Shown here piece after piece: positions 11,862 through 23,400 of a DNA stretch of 64,000 nt. The DNA is taken from positions 9,090,104 to 9,154,103 of the forward strand of contig NC_092092.1 in assembly GCF_045679555.1 (NCBI RefSeq), read 5' to 3'. The notes under the pieces were generated by a model. The model saw only the letters and a program-made list of their open reading frames with translations, did not search any database and had not been told where the DNA came from. The stretch is from Salvelinus alpinus. Taxonomy: Eukaryota > Chordata > Actinopteri > Salmoniformes > Salmonidae. A program made the position numbers and the translations under genes. Positions within the stretch are counted from its first letter, which is position 1; each line of letters opens with the position of its first letter.

Positions 11862-13238
11862 CTAGCCTATGAATGAATGAACATTTACAACGTAGATCCA
11901 CACAGGTCGAGAGAAAGATTTGAGGTGAGAGGGCACGCACCTCAGGGCGAGTGCGGGGAGAAGGAACAGTGCGTACAGGGCTCTGGATACGCACAGTAAG
12001 CTTGGTGCGTGGTGCCGGAACTGGTGGTACCGGGCTGGAGACACGCACCACAGGGAGAGTGCGTGGAGGAGGAACAGAGTTCTGGAGACGCACAGGAAGC
12101 CTGGTGCGTGGTGTAGGCACTGGTGTTACTGGGCTGGGGCGAGGAGGTGGAGCCGGATATACCGGACCGTGAAGGCGTACAGGAGCTCTTAAGCACCGAG
12201 CCTGCCCAACCTTACCTGGTTTAACGCTCCCCGTAGCCAGGCCAGTGCGGCGAGGTGGAATAGCCCGCACTGGGCTGTGCTGGCGAACCGGGGACACCAT
12301 GCGTAAGGCTGGTGCCATGTACACCGGTCCGAGGAGACGTACTGGAGACCAGATATGTTGAGCCGGCTTCATGGCACCTGGCTCGATGCCCACTCTAGCC
12401 CGGCCGATACGTGGAGCTGGGATGTACCGCACCGGGCTATACACACGTACAGGAGACACCGTGCGCCTTTCCGCACAACACGGTGTCTGCCCGTACTCTC
12501 GCTCTCCACGGCAAGCCCGAGAAGTTGGCGCAGGTCTCCTACCTGACTTCGGCACACTTCCCTTTATCCCCCCCCCAAGAAATGTTTGGGGTTTCTTCTC
12601 GGGCTTCCTGGCCAGCCGTGTTCCCTCATAACACAGGTTCCCCTTCGCAGCTGCTTCCACTCTCCTAGCTGCCTCCACCTGTTCCCATGGAAGGCGATCC
12701 TTACCAGCCAGGATCTCCTCCCATGTGTAGCAACCCTTTCCGTCCAACACGTCCTCCCAAGTCCATTCCTCCTGGTACCGCTGCTGCTGTTGCTGCCGCC
12801 CGTAGCCACGCTGCTTGGTCCGAGTTTGGTGGGTGGTTCTGTAACGGCAGCCTTCCTCCTCTTCGTCTGAAGAGGAGGTGTAACAGGGATTGGTCCAAGA
12901 CGCAGCGTAGCTTGTGCTCAACATGTTTAATTACGAAAGAATAAACGTGAACACTTAACACAATACAAAATAACAAATGTGGCAAACCGATACAGCCCTA
13001 TCTGGTACAGAGAAAACACAGAGACAGGAAACAACCACCCACAAACCCCAACACAAGCCACCTATATATGATTCCCAATCAGAGACAACACAAAACATCT
13101 GCCTCTGATTGAGAACCATATTAGGCCAAACATAGAAACAGACAAACTAGACACACAACATAGAATGCCCACCCAGCTCACGTCCTGACCAACACTAAAA
13201 CAAGCAAAACACACAAGAACTATGGTCAGAACGTGACA
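11862..13238 (-). mobile_element. Partial LTR retroelement fossil: 5' LTR plus proline-rich internal region
   Basis: On the minus strand an LTR of 399 bp (13238-12840) begins TGTCACGTTCTGACC and ends GCCGTTACA, the same ends as the solo LTR at 31480-31874. It runs into a long frame (12924-11785, 379 codons) that starts inside the LTR. The frame is rich in charged residues at first (EEEEGCRYRTTHQ, QQQQQRYQEEW), then in repeated SPVR, PVPAPRT and similar Pro/Arg motifs. No protease, polymerase or integrase is seen and no second LTR on the left, so only the 5' part survives. Family uncertain, probably non-autonomous Gypsy-like. A host gene is unlikely because the frame starts in repeat sequence. 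Confidence 0.65.
12840..13238 (-). repeat. LTR of the partial element
   Basis: TGTCACG...CGTTACA on the minus strand, 399 bp. It contains the pair AATCAGAGGCAG / CTCTGATTG, also present in the 31480 copy. Confidence 0.7.
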
Positions 13239-13245
13239 CATATTA

Positions 13246-14180
13246 TCTTCGTGAAAAAATACCACTCAAAAAAATCCTGCTTAAGGACTGGTGTTTCACA
13301 CCCTGTTGTCTTTGGGTTTTTGATGAGTAGTATGCTTAGGACAACCCAACTATGACATCACCCAATTGAAGTTGACCTTTAAAACGGTTAACCCATAACA
13401 GTCTAAGCCCTGTGCGTGATCCTTTCCACAGAGGGGTCATATTAGTGTGTAGCCCAAACTGTTCGGACGCTACAGACTGAAGCTGGCAAATCGGCTGTAC
13501 CAACTTCAGACTAGTCCCAAGATGCTTGTGGGGGTCACAGAGCAAACCGTTCCGACGCTACAGATGATTTTGTGAGAAGACCAATTTTGGGGATGTCTCA
13601 TGGTCTGACAAACACCGCTCTAGCTCTGTCACCTTCCACAGCAGATGAGGAAGTGCGGCATCGGCAGATGCGGTGAATTGAGACTCATCCAATGCAAATA
13701 TGTCTAGTTTAAACTAACAGGTGTTTATGCTAATTAGATTTTCATGAAGGCCCAGACATCAACTTTAGGGGCTTCTAAGGTAAGGGATAGGATTAGGGTT
13801 TAGTGTAGGTTCTTGTCTTGGGCCTCGGTGGCTAAACTTAGTCAGTGCTCCTAGGCATGGAAAACTCACAGTAAGTATTTGGTGTGTTGATTTTAGTCAT
13901 GATCATAAAGAATTGCAGACACAGGAACTGGTTCTCTCCTTCACAATTTCATGCACTGCTTTGTTGTCAGGCAATGAAAGATAGCACTGTTAACATCTAC
14001 ATATAACATTTATAAGATACAGTTGTAAAATTACAACTAAATTAGTCTTTTAAAATTACAACTAAATTACAGTAGTAAAATTATTCTAAATTGGCAATGG
14101 TGTGATAAAAATTGTGCGGACATTATAACTCTGTAATGGAAACCAAAGAGCTAGGCTTGGGCTAACCATAGATTACAGCA
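13246..14180. other. Intergenic sequence with scraps of dispersed repeats
   Basis: GACGCTACAGA occurs at about 13470 and 13555, and some of the text looks like known salmonid dispersed repeats. No gene seen. It would hold the promoter of the protease gene that starts at 14368, but I cannot point to a TATA box. Confidence 0.35.
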
Positions 14181-14367
14181 TTAGTTATGCATGCTTTGAA
14201 GGAAGTGGACAGAGGAGAACATTTTTTGAAGGAAAAGTATGTAAGGGACGTATCACGTGTGTGTCTAGCAGGTAATGTGGTGGGTGGAAGGGAGGAGCTG
14301 AGAAAAGACAACATAAGAGAGGGTTGCTTAGGAAGGAAGATTGAGTCCAGGGTACCAACAAGAAAGC

Positions 14368-14425
14368 ATGGCCTTCCTCAGGACTCTTTGTGTGGTGACC
14401 ATAATGGTGACATTCCTGTCAAAAG
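14368..14425 (+). CDS. Protease gene, exon 1 (signal peptide)
   Basis: Nineteen codons plus one base, [19 protein letters not shown], a short charged start then a hydrophobic core, ending at a GTAAGT donor (phase 1). The phase matches exon 2 (GC TCT CAT...), giving KGSHSQLN. Intron 1 is about 8.5 kb and is filled with repeats, including a whole Gypsy element. The intron's size makes the link to exon 2 an inference. Confidence 0.7.
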
Positions 14426-17400
14426 GTAAGTAGTACAATTCTCAATTTATCGCTGTCTTTATCCTACAGCGTTCTTCATTTATACTCACCTGGTTTAAAG
14501 AAGTTCGCTACTAAGTTTATTTCAGTTTGTATATAAAGACATTTGGACTGAATGAATTAACTGAACTCAAATCGATTTAACACTGCAATATGTAACCTTT
14601 TGGGCGACCCAACCAATTTCACATAGAAATGTGAGTTACAGATATCTCATTCTCTTTGAAAGTAAGTCTAAGAAGCGTTTTTGAGTCTTTTACTTTCGGG
14701 TTTATACACCAACTTCAAACCGCTGAAAATACAATATTTTGGCTTATGGAAAAGTTATTCTCACCGGTTTAGATTGTGCAATGATTCTCTACACAATGAC
14801 TGCTTGTTTTGTCAAATAAACTGAAATAAGGTGAACTATAAGAATTCTTGCAACCAGGAAACGTTTGAGCGATTTCTGAGAAATGTAAGAGTTACTGGGT
14901 AGGAAGATATGTTTCTTGTGTCTGTTGTCCTATAAGTAGTTGGTGACGGGAAAGCATACCTAGCAGACTCAACTTTCAAGTTCTTCAAGTTAATAAGCCA
15001 CATGTGTGCAGGTGGACAGGTATGTGTTTTCAAAAGTATTGAGTGAAGCAGAAATACTAATTGATGATATTGAGGAAAGAAGAAAGGTAACAAGTCACAC
15101 TGATACATCTAGATTCTGGATTATAGTTTACAGGTAGGTCTATGCCAAGTCACACTGATACATCTAGATTCTGGATTATAGTTTACAGGTAGTGTTATGC
15201 AGATGAATGAGGACCCAAAAGCGACGTAATAGTAACAGAGTCTTTATTCCAGTATAAAACAAATAATGATTCTCCTGGATATAAATCAATGGTAATCCAA
15301 AACAGGAAACTGAAATCCTCTCGTCAATAGAGAGGAACGACTGGAGACGCGACCACAGACTGCAGGTCGCTTCAGGAAGGCACAGGCCGTAGCTGACATA
15401 GACACCTGCTCACACGCAGCATCTGAAGAAGGCAAAAGAACACGACAGGGCGGAACAAGGACACAGAAACTGCAAACATCAAACAAGAATCCGACAAGGA
15501 CAGGAGCGGAAAACAGAGGGAGAAATAGGGACTCTAATCAGAGGGCAAAATAGGGGACAGGTGTGAAAGAGTAAATGAGGTCGTAGGGAGAATGAGAAAC
15601 AGCTGGGAGCATGAACGGAACGATAGAGAGAGAGAAAGAGAAAGAACCTAATAAGACCAGCAGAGGGAAGCACAGGGACAAGACATGATCAAAGACAACA
15701 TGACAGTACCCCCCCACTCACCGAGCGCCTCCTGGCGCACTCGAGGAGGAACCCTGGCGGCAACGAAGGAAATCATCGATCAACGAACGGTCCAGCACGT
15801 CCCGAGATGGAACCCAACTCCTCTCCTCAGGACCGTAACCCTCCCAATCCACTAAGTACTGGTGACCACGTCCCCGAGAACGCATGTCCATGATCTTCCG
15901 TACCTTGTAAATAGGAGCGCCCTCGACAAGGACGGGGGGGGGGGAGGGAAGACGAACGGGGGCGCGAAGAAAAGGCTTGACACAAGAGACATGGAAGACA
16001 GGGTGGACGCGACGAAGATGTCGCGGAAGAAGCAGTCGCACAGCGACAGGATTGACGACCTGAGAGACACGGAACGGACCAATGAACCGCGGAGTCAACT
16101 TGCGAGAAGCTGTCGTAAGAGGAAGGTTACGAGTGGAAAGCCACACTCTCTGACCGCGACAATACCTAGGACTCTTAATCCTACGTTTATTGGCGGCTCT
16201 CACAGTCTGCGCCCTGTAACGGCAAAGTGCAGACCTGACCCTCCTCCAGGTGCGCTCACAACGTTGGACAAAAGCCTGAGCGGAGGGAACGCTGGACTCG
16301 GCGAGCTGGGACGAGAACAGAGGAGGCTGGTAGCCAAGACTACTCTGAAACGGGGACAGCCCGGTAGCAGACGAAGGAAGCGAGTTGTGAGCGTACTCAG
16401 CCCAGGGGAGCTGTTCTGCCCAAGACGCAGGGTTTCGAAACGAAAGGCTGCGTAAAATGCGACCAATCGACTGATTGGCCCTTTCTGCTTGACCGTTAGA
16501 CTGGGGATGAAACCCGGAAGAGAGACTGACGGAAGCACCAATCAAACGACAGAACTCCCTCCAAAACTGTGACGTGAATTGCGGACCTCTGTCTGAAACG
16601 GCGTCTAACGGGAGGCCATGAATTCTGAACACATTCTCAATGATGATTTGTGCCGTCTCCTTAGCGGAAGGAAGCTTAGCGAGGGGAATGAAATGTGCCG
16701 CCTTAGAGAACCTATCGATAACCGTAAGAATCACAGTCTTCCCCGCAGACGAAGGCAGACCGGTAATAAAGTCTAAGGCGATGTGAGACCATGGTCGAGA
16801 AGGAATGGGAAGCGGTCTGAGACGACCGGCAGGAGGAGAGTTACCTGACTTAGTCTGCGCGCAGTCCGAACAAGCAGCCACGAAACGACGCGTGTCCCGC
16901 TCCTGAGTAGGCCACCAAAACCGCTGGCGAATAGAAGCAAGCGTACCCCGAACGCCGGGGTGGCCAGCTAACTTGGCAGAGTGAGCCCACTGAAGAACAG
17001 CCAGACGAGTAGAGACAGGAACGAACAGAAGGTTACTAGGACAAGCGCGCGGCGACGCAGTGTGAGTGAGTGCTTGCTTTACCTGTCTCTCAATTCCCCA
17101 GACAGTCAACCCGACAACACGCCCTTCAGGGAGAATCCCCTCGGGGTCGGTAGAAGCCACAGAAGAACTAAAGAGACGGGATAAGGCATCAGGCTTGGTG
17201 TTCTTATTTCCCGGACGATAGGAAATCACGAACTCGAAACGAGCGAAAAACAACGACCAACGAGCTTGACGTGCATTAAGTCGTTTGGCCGAACGGATGT
17301 ACTCAAGGTTCTTATGGTCAGTCCAAACGACAAAAGGGACGGTCGCCCCCTCCAACCACTGTCGCCATTCGCCTATGGCTAAGCGGATGGCGAGCAGTTC

Positions 17401-20400
17401 GCGGTTACCCACATCATAGTTGCGTTCCGATGGCGACAGGCGATGAGAAAAGTAAGCGCAAGGATGGACCTTATCGTCAGACTGGAAGCGCTGAGACAGA
17501 ATGGCTCCCACGCCCACCTCTGAAGCGTCAACCTCGACAATGAATTGTTTAGTGACGTCAGGAGTAACAAGGATAGGAGCGGATGTAAAACGCTTCTTGA
17601 GGAGATCAAAAGCTCCCTGGGCGGAACCGGACCACTTAAAGCAAGTCTTGACAGAAGTCAGAGCGGTGAGAGGGGCAGCCACTTGACCGAAATTACGAAT
17701 GAAACGCCGATAGAAATTAGCGAAACCGAGAAAACGCTGCAACTCGACACGTGACTTAGGGACGGGCCAATCGCTGACAGCCTGGACCTTAGCGGGATCC
17801 ATCTGAATGCCTTCAGCGGAAATAACAGAACCGAGAAAAGTGACAGAGGAGACATGAAAGGCACACTTCTCAGCCTTCACGTAGAGACAATTCTCTAAAA
17901 GGCGCTGGAGTACACGTCGAACGTGCTGAACATGAATCTCGAGTGACGGTGAAAAAATCAGGATATCGTCAAGGTAAACGAAAACAAAAATGTTCAGCAT
18001 GTCTCTCAGTACATCATTAACTAATGCCTGAAAGACAGCTGGAGCATTAGCGAGACCGAACGGCAGAACCCGGTATTCAAAATGCCCTAACGGAGTGTTA
18101 AACGCCGTTTTCCACTCGTCCCCCTCTCTGATGCGTACGAGATGGTAAGCGTTACGAAGGTCCAACTTAGTAAAGCACCTGGCTCCCTGCAAAATCTCGA
18201 AGGCTGACGACATAAGGGGAAGCGGATAACGATTCTTAACCGTTATGTCATTCAGCCCTCGATAATCCACGCAGGGGCGCAGAGTACCGTCCTTCTTCTT
18301 AACAAAGAAAAATCCCGCTCCGGCGGGAGAGGAAGAAGGCACCACGGTACCGGCGTCGAGAGAAACAGACAGATAATCCTCGAGAGCCTTACGTTCGGGA
18401 GCCGACAGAGAGTATAGTCTACCCCGAGGGGGAGTGGTCCCCGGAAGGAGATCAATACAACAATCATACGACCGGTGAGGAGGAAGGGAGCTGGCTCTGG
18501 ACCGACTGAAGACCGTGCGCAGATCATGATATTCCTCCGGCACTCCTGTCAAATCACCAGGTTCCTCCTGAGTAGAGGGGACAGAAGACACAGGAGGGAT
18601 AGCAGACATTAAACACTTCACATGACAAGAAACGTTCCAGGATAGAATAGAATTACTAGACCAATTAATAGAAGGATTATGACATACTAGCCAGGGATGA
18701 CCCAAAACAACAGGTGTAAAAGGTGAACGAAAAATCAAAAAGGAAATGGTCTCACTGTGGTTACCAGATACTGTGAGGGTTAAAGGTAGTGTCTCACATC
18801 TGATACTGGGGAGAAGACTACCATCTAAGGCGAACATGGGCGTGGGCTTCCCTAACTGTCTGAGGGGAATGTCATGTTTCCGAGCCCATGCTTCGTCCAT
18901 AAAACAACCCTCAGCCCCTGAGTCTATCAAGGCACTGCAGGAAGCAGCCGAACCGGTCCAGCGTAGATGGACCGACAAGGTAGTACAGGATCTTGATGGA
19001 GAGACCTGAGTAGTAGCGCTCACCAGTAGCCCTCCGCTTACTGATGAGCTCTGGCTTTTACTGGACATGACATGACAAAATGTCCAGCAGAACCGCAATA
19101 GAGGCAAAGGCGGTTGGTGATTCTCCGTTCCCTCTCCTTAGTCGAGATGCGAATACCTCCCAGCTGCATGGGCTCAGTCTCTGAGCCGGTGGGAGGAGAT
19201 GGTTGAGATGCGGAGAGGGGAAACACCGTTAACGCGAGCTCTCTTTCACGAGCTCGGTGACGAAGATCTACCCGTCGTTCTATGCGGATGGCGAGTGCAA
19301 TCAAAGAGTCCACGCTGGAAGGAACCTCCCGGGAGAGAATCTCATCCTTAACCTCAGCGTGGAGTCCCTCCAGAAAACGAGCGAGCAACGCCGGCTCGTT
19401 CCAGTCACTGGATGCAGCCAGAGTGCGAAACTCTATAGAGTAATCCGTTATGGATCGATCACCTTGACATAGGGAAGCCAGGGCCCTGGAAGCCTCCTTC
19501 CCAAAAACTGAACGATCAAAAACCCGTATCATCTCCTCTCTAAAGTTCTGATAAACGTTAGAACACTCAGCCCTAGCCTCCCAGATAGCTGTGCCCCACT
19601 CCCGAGCCCGACCAGTAAGGAGTGATATGACGTAAGCGATCCGAGCTCTCTCTCTTGAGTATGTGTTGGGCTGGAGAGAGAACACAATATCACACTGGGT
19701 GAGAAAGGAGCGACACTCAGTGGGCTGCCCAGAGTAACATGGTGGGTTATTAACCCTAGGTTCCGGAGACTCGGAAGACCAGGAAGTAGCTGGTGGCACG
19801 AGACGAAGACTCTGAAACTGTCCTGACAGGTCGGAGACCTGAGTGGCCAGGGTCTCAACGGCATGACGAGCAGCAGACAATTCCTGCTCGTGTCTGCCGA
19901 GCATTGCTCCCTGGAACTTGACGGCAGTGTTGAGAGAATCCGTAGTCGCTGGGTCCATCTTGGTCGGATTCTTCTGTTATGCAGATGAATGAGGACCCAA
20001 AAGCGACGTAATAGTAACAGAGTCTTTATTCCAGTATAAAACAAATAATGATTCTCCTGGATATAAATCAATGGTAATCCAAAACAGGAAACTGAAATCC
20101 TCTCGTCAATAGAGAGGAACGACTGGAGACGCGACCACAGACTGCAGGTCGCTTCAGGAAGGCACAGGCCGTAGCTGACATAGACACCTGCTCACACGCA
20201 GCATCTGAAGAAGGCAAAAGAACACGACAGGGCGGAACAAGGACACAGAAACTGCAAACATCAAACAAGAATCCGACAAGGACAGGAGCGGAAAACAGAG
20301 GGAGAAATAGGGACTCTAATCAGAGGGCAAAATAGGGGACAGGTGTGAAAGAGTAAATGAGGTCGTAGGGAGAATGAGAAACAGCTGGGAGCATGAACGG

Positions 20401-23400
20401 AACGATAGAGAGAGAGAAAGAGAAAGAACCTAATAAGACCAGCAGAGGGAAGCACAGGGACAAGACATGATCAAAGACAACATGACAGGTAGGTCTATGC
20501 CAAGTCACACTGATACATCTAGATTCTGGATTATAGTTTACAGGTAGGTCTATGCCAAGTCACACTGATACATCTAGATTCTGGATTATAGTTTACAGGT
20601 AGGTCTATGCCAAGTCACACTGATACATCTAGATTCTGGAGTATAGTTTACAGGTAGGTCTATGCCAAGTCACACTGATACATCTAGATTCTGGAGTATA
20701 GTTTACAGGTAGGCCTATGCCAAGTCACACTGATACATCTAGATTCTGGATTATAGTTTACAGGTAGGTCTATGCGTTTTCAAAAGTGTTGAGTAAATTG
20801 GAGCCGAGGAGGTCTTAGCCAAGCAGTTCAACATCTAGCTAAGATGTTTGGTGCAGTATTTCTCATGTGAAAAAATGTGCATGAAAACTAGTCATTTCTC
20901 ATTAAATGACAGCAAACACTTCCCACTGGGCAAAAACTGGTTGAATCAACATTGTTTTCACGTCATTTCAACCCAGACAGTCAAAGTGATGTTGATCAAT
21001 GTAAAAAAGTAAACATCATATTTTTTTTCACCCAACTTTTAACCTTAATCCAAAAACATGGTGATGTTATTGTTGATTTCACGTTGTATTCACGTTAGTT
21101 GACAATTCAACCAAAGTAAATCCAAACTAGACATTGAACTGACGTCTGTGCCCAGTGGGTTCATGTTTCCACTCCTACTAGGAGTAGTACGTTTGACCAG
21201 TCACCGACAAAAGGGCGTAGACGTCAACTACCGAACTTCGACTTGCCTCAATCATTTTTTGGTGTGCACGAACAGCCGGAAAAAAACTGCCTAAGACCAA
21301 AACAAAAACGTCATAATATATGACTATTTTGGCTGGGAACATACGGTAAGAAAACCTCTACGGGATTGGTGTCCCCCCGAAGGGACGGTTGAGCTAACGT
21401 GCGCTAATGTGATTAGCATGACGTTGTAAGTAACAAGAAAATTTCCCAGGACACGGACATATCTGATATGGACAGAATACCATGCTATTGTTTGAGGAGA
21501 GTGCACAGTTATGTACTTGAAAACGTATCAATAAACCAATTAGGCACATTTAGGCAGACATTATACAATATTTTGAAACAGTAATGCAATGGTTCATTGG
21601 ATCAGTGTAGAACATTGTGCACATACACTGCTGCCATCTAGTGGCCAAAATCAAAATTGTGCCAAAACTGCAATAATACATTGTGGCCTTTCTCTTGCAT
21701 TTCAAAGATGATAAAAAAATGCATGTTATTTTCTTTGTATTATCTTTTACCAGATCTAATGTGTTATATTCTCCTAGATTCCCACAAACCTCAATGTTAG
21801 CTTTCAAATGGTATCAAGAATATGCATATCCTTGCTTCAAATCAAATCAAAGTTTATTTGTCACGTGCGCCGAATACAACAGGTTGAGTACAACGTGAAA
21901 TATTTACTTACAAGTCCTAACAAGCAGTGTAATTTTTAATAAAAAATTGGTATTTGGTAAACAATAGATAAGTAAAGAAATACAATAAAAAGCTGTAAAA
22001 TGACAGTGAAAATAACAGTAGCGAGGCCAGCTACAGAGTCAATGTGCGGGGGCACCGGTTAGTTGGGCTAATTGAGGTAATATGTACATGTAGGTACAGT
22101 TAAAGTGACTATGCATAGATGATAAACAGAGAGTAGCAGCAGCGTAAAAGAGGGTTGGCGGGACACAATGCAAATAGTCCGGGTTGCCAATGTGCGGGGG
22201 CACCAGTTAGTCGTGCTATGACAGGGATTTTGGCCTTGTCGAGCGTCTGAAGTACATCCTGTGCGTCCTGCTTGTTGAAGAAAAAATCTTTGTCTAATCC
22301 GAGGTGAGGGATCGCTGTCGTGATATCCAGAAGCTCTTTTTGCCGTAAGATACGGTGGGAGAAACATTATGTACAAAATAATTTACAAATAATATGAGAA
22401 AAAAACCACATAATAGCACAATTGGTTTGTCGCCTGTAAAACGGCTGCCATTTCTTCCGCCGCCATCTTCAGGTCCTGAGCTACAGGCAGTTAGATTTGG
22501 GTATGATCCTTAAGAGGTTTAACAATCAGTGTGTTATAACAATTGGTACTTATGCTGACGTCAGTCGGTATGTTCACTCTGATCAGTATGGGACAGTATG
22601 CACACTCTTAGAAAACAATAGTTCCAAAAGGGTTCTTTGGCTGTCCCCATGGCAGACCCTTTGAAGAACCCTTTTAGGTTCCACAGAGAACCCTCTTGGG
22701 TACCATATAGAACTGTCTGTGGAAAGGGTTCTACCTGGAACCCAAAAGGGTTCTTCAAAGAGTTCTGCCATGGGGACAGGCAAAGAACCCTTTTGGAACT
22801 ATTTTTTTCTAAGAGTGTGCATACTGTCCCATACTAATCAGAGTGAACATACCGACTGACGTCAGCATAAGTACCAATTGTTATAACACATTGTTATGTA
22901 CCCAGTGAAAATGCCAGGGTTTGGATAACCTTTGTTAAGGATTAAGGAATTTCCTTTTCTTTCTGTCTTGTATTTCAGGCTCTCATTCACAGCTGAATGG
23001 TAAGTCCTTTTCACCAATAACAGATATTCTCTAAACACGATTAAAACCTTTTATAATGCACTGTTTACACCAATGTGACCTATTCAACAAAAACCTTCCA
23101 AATAACCCATCATTCTCTATCTCTGTTAGTGTGCGGAACCCCTCCTCTTAACACTAGGATCGTGGGGGGTCAGGACGCTCCTGCAGGGAGTTGGCCATGG
23201 CAGGCCAGTCTTCACAGATTAGGCAGCCATTTTTGTGGGGGATCCCTCATCAACAAAGAGTGGGTATTGACTGCTGCTCACTGCTTTCCCAGGTAAGGAT
23301 TTGTAGGATTGTGGGATACATTTAACCCAAACACCAAACTCAACAGTTCCACTCTTTTAAAAACAATACTGTTACATTTTTATATATTTACTCTCTCAGT

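Larger units (their letters stand above)
15193..20487 (-). mobile_element. Chromodomain Gypsy (chromovirus) LTR retrotransposon, looks whole
   Basis: Two 513-bp LTRs (15193-15705 and 19975-20487) flank a gag frame and a pol frame on the minus strand. The 5-bp target duplication GGTAG is at 15188-15192 and 20488-20492. The purine tract AGTGGGGGGGTAC abuts the 3' LTR. The leader between the 5' LTR and the gag ATG is only about 16 bases and has no TGG-type tRNA primer site that I can see, as in the self-priming Tf1/sushi group. The gag and pol frames overlap by about 70 bases with pol in the -1 frame, as is known in the family. No disruption is evident. The LTRs look identical, so it is very young. 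It lies antisense in intron 1 of the protease gene. Confidence 0.93.

Noticed and set aside
11785-12924. Host proline-rich, cell-wall-like protein
   Set aside because: The frame starts inside an LTR and runs through an element's internal region; no host context.
14187-14429. 80-codon ORF MHALKEVDRG...
   Set aside because: Wrong frame relative to the signal-peptide exon that ends at 14425, and it crosses the GTAAGT donor.
15862-16455. 197-codon plus-strand protein
   Set aside because: Antisense shadow of the Gypsy pol integrase region.
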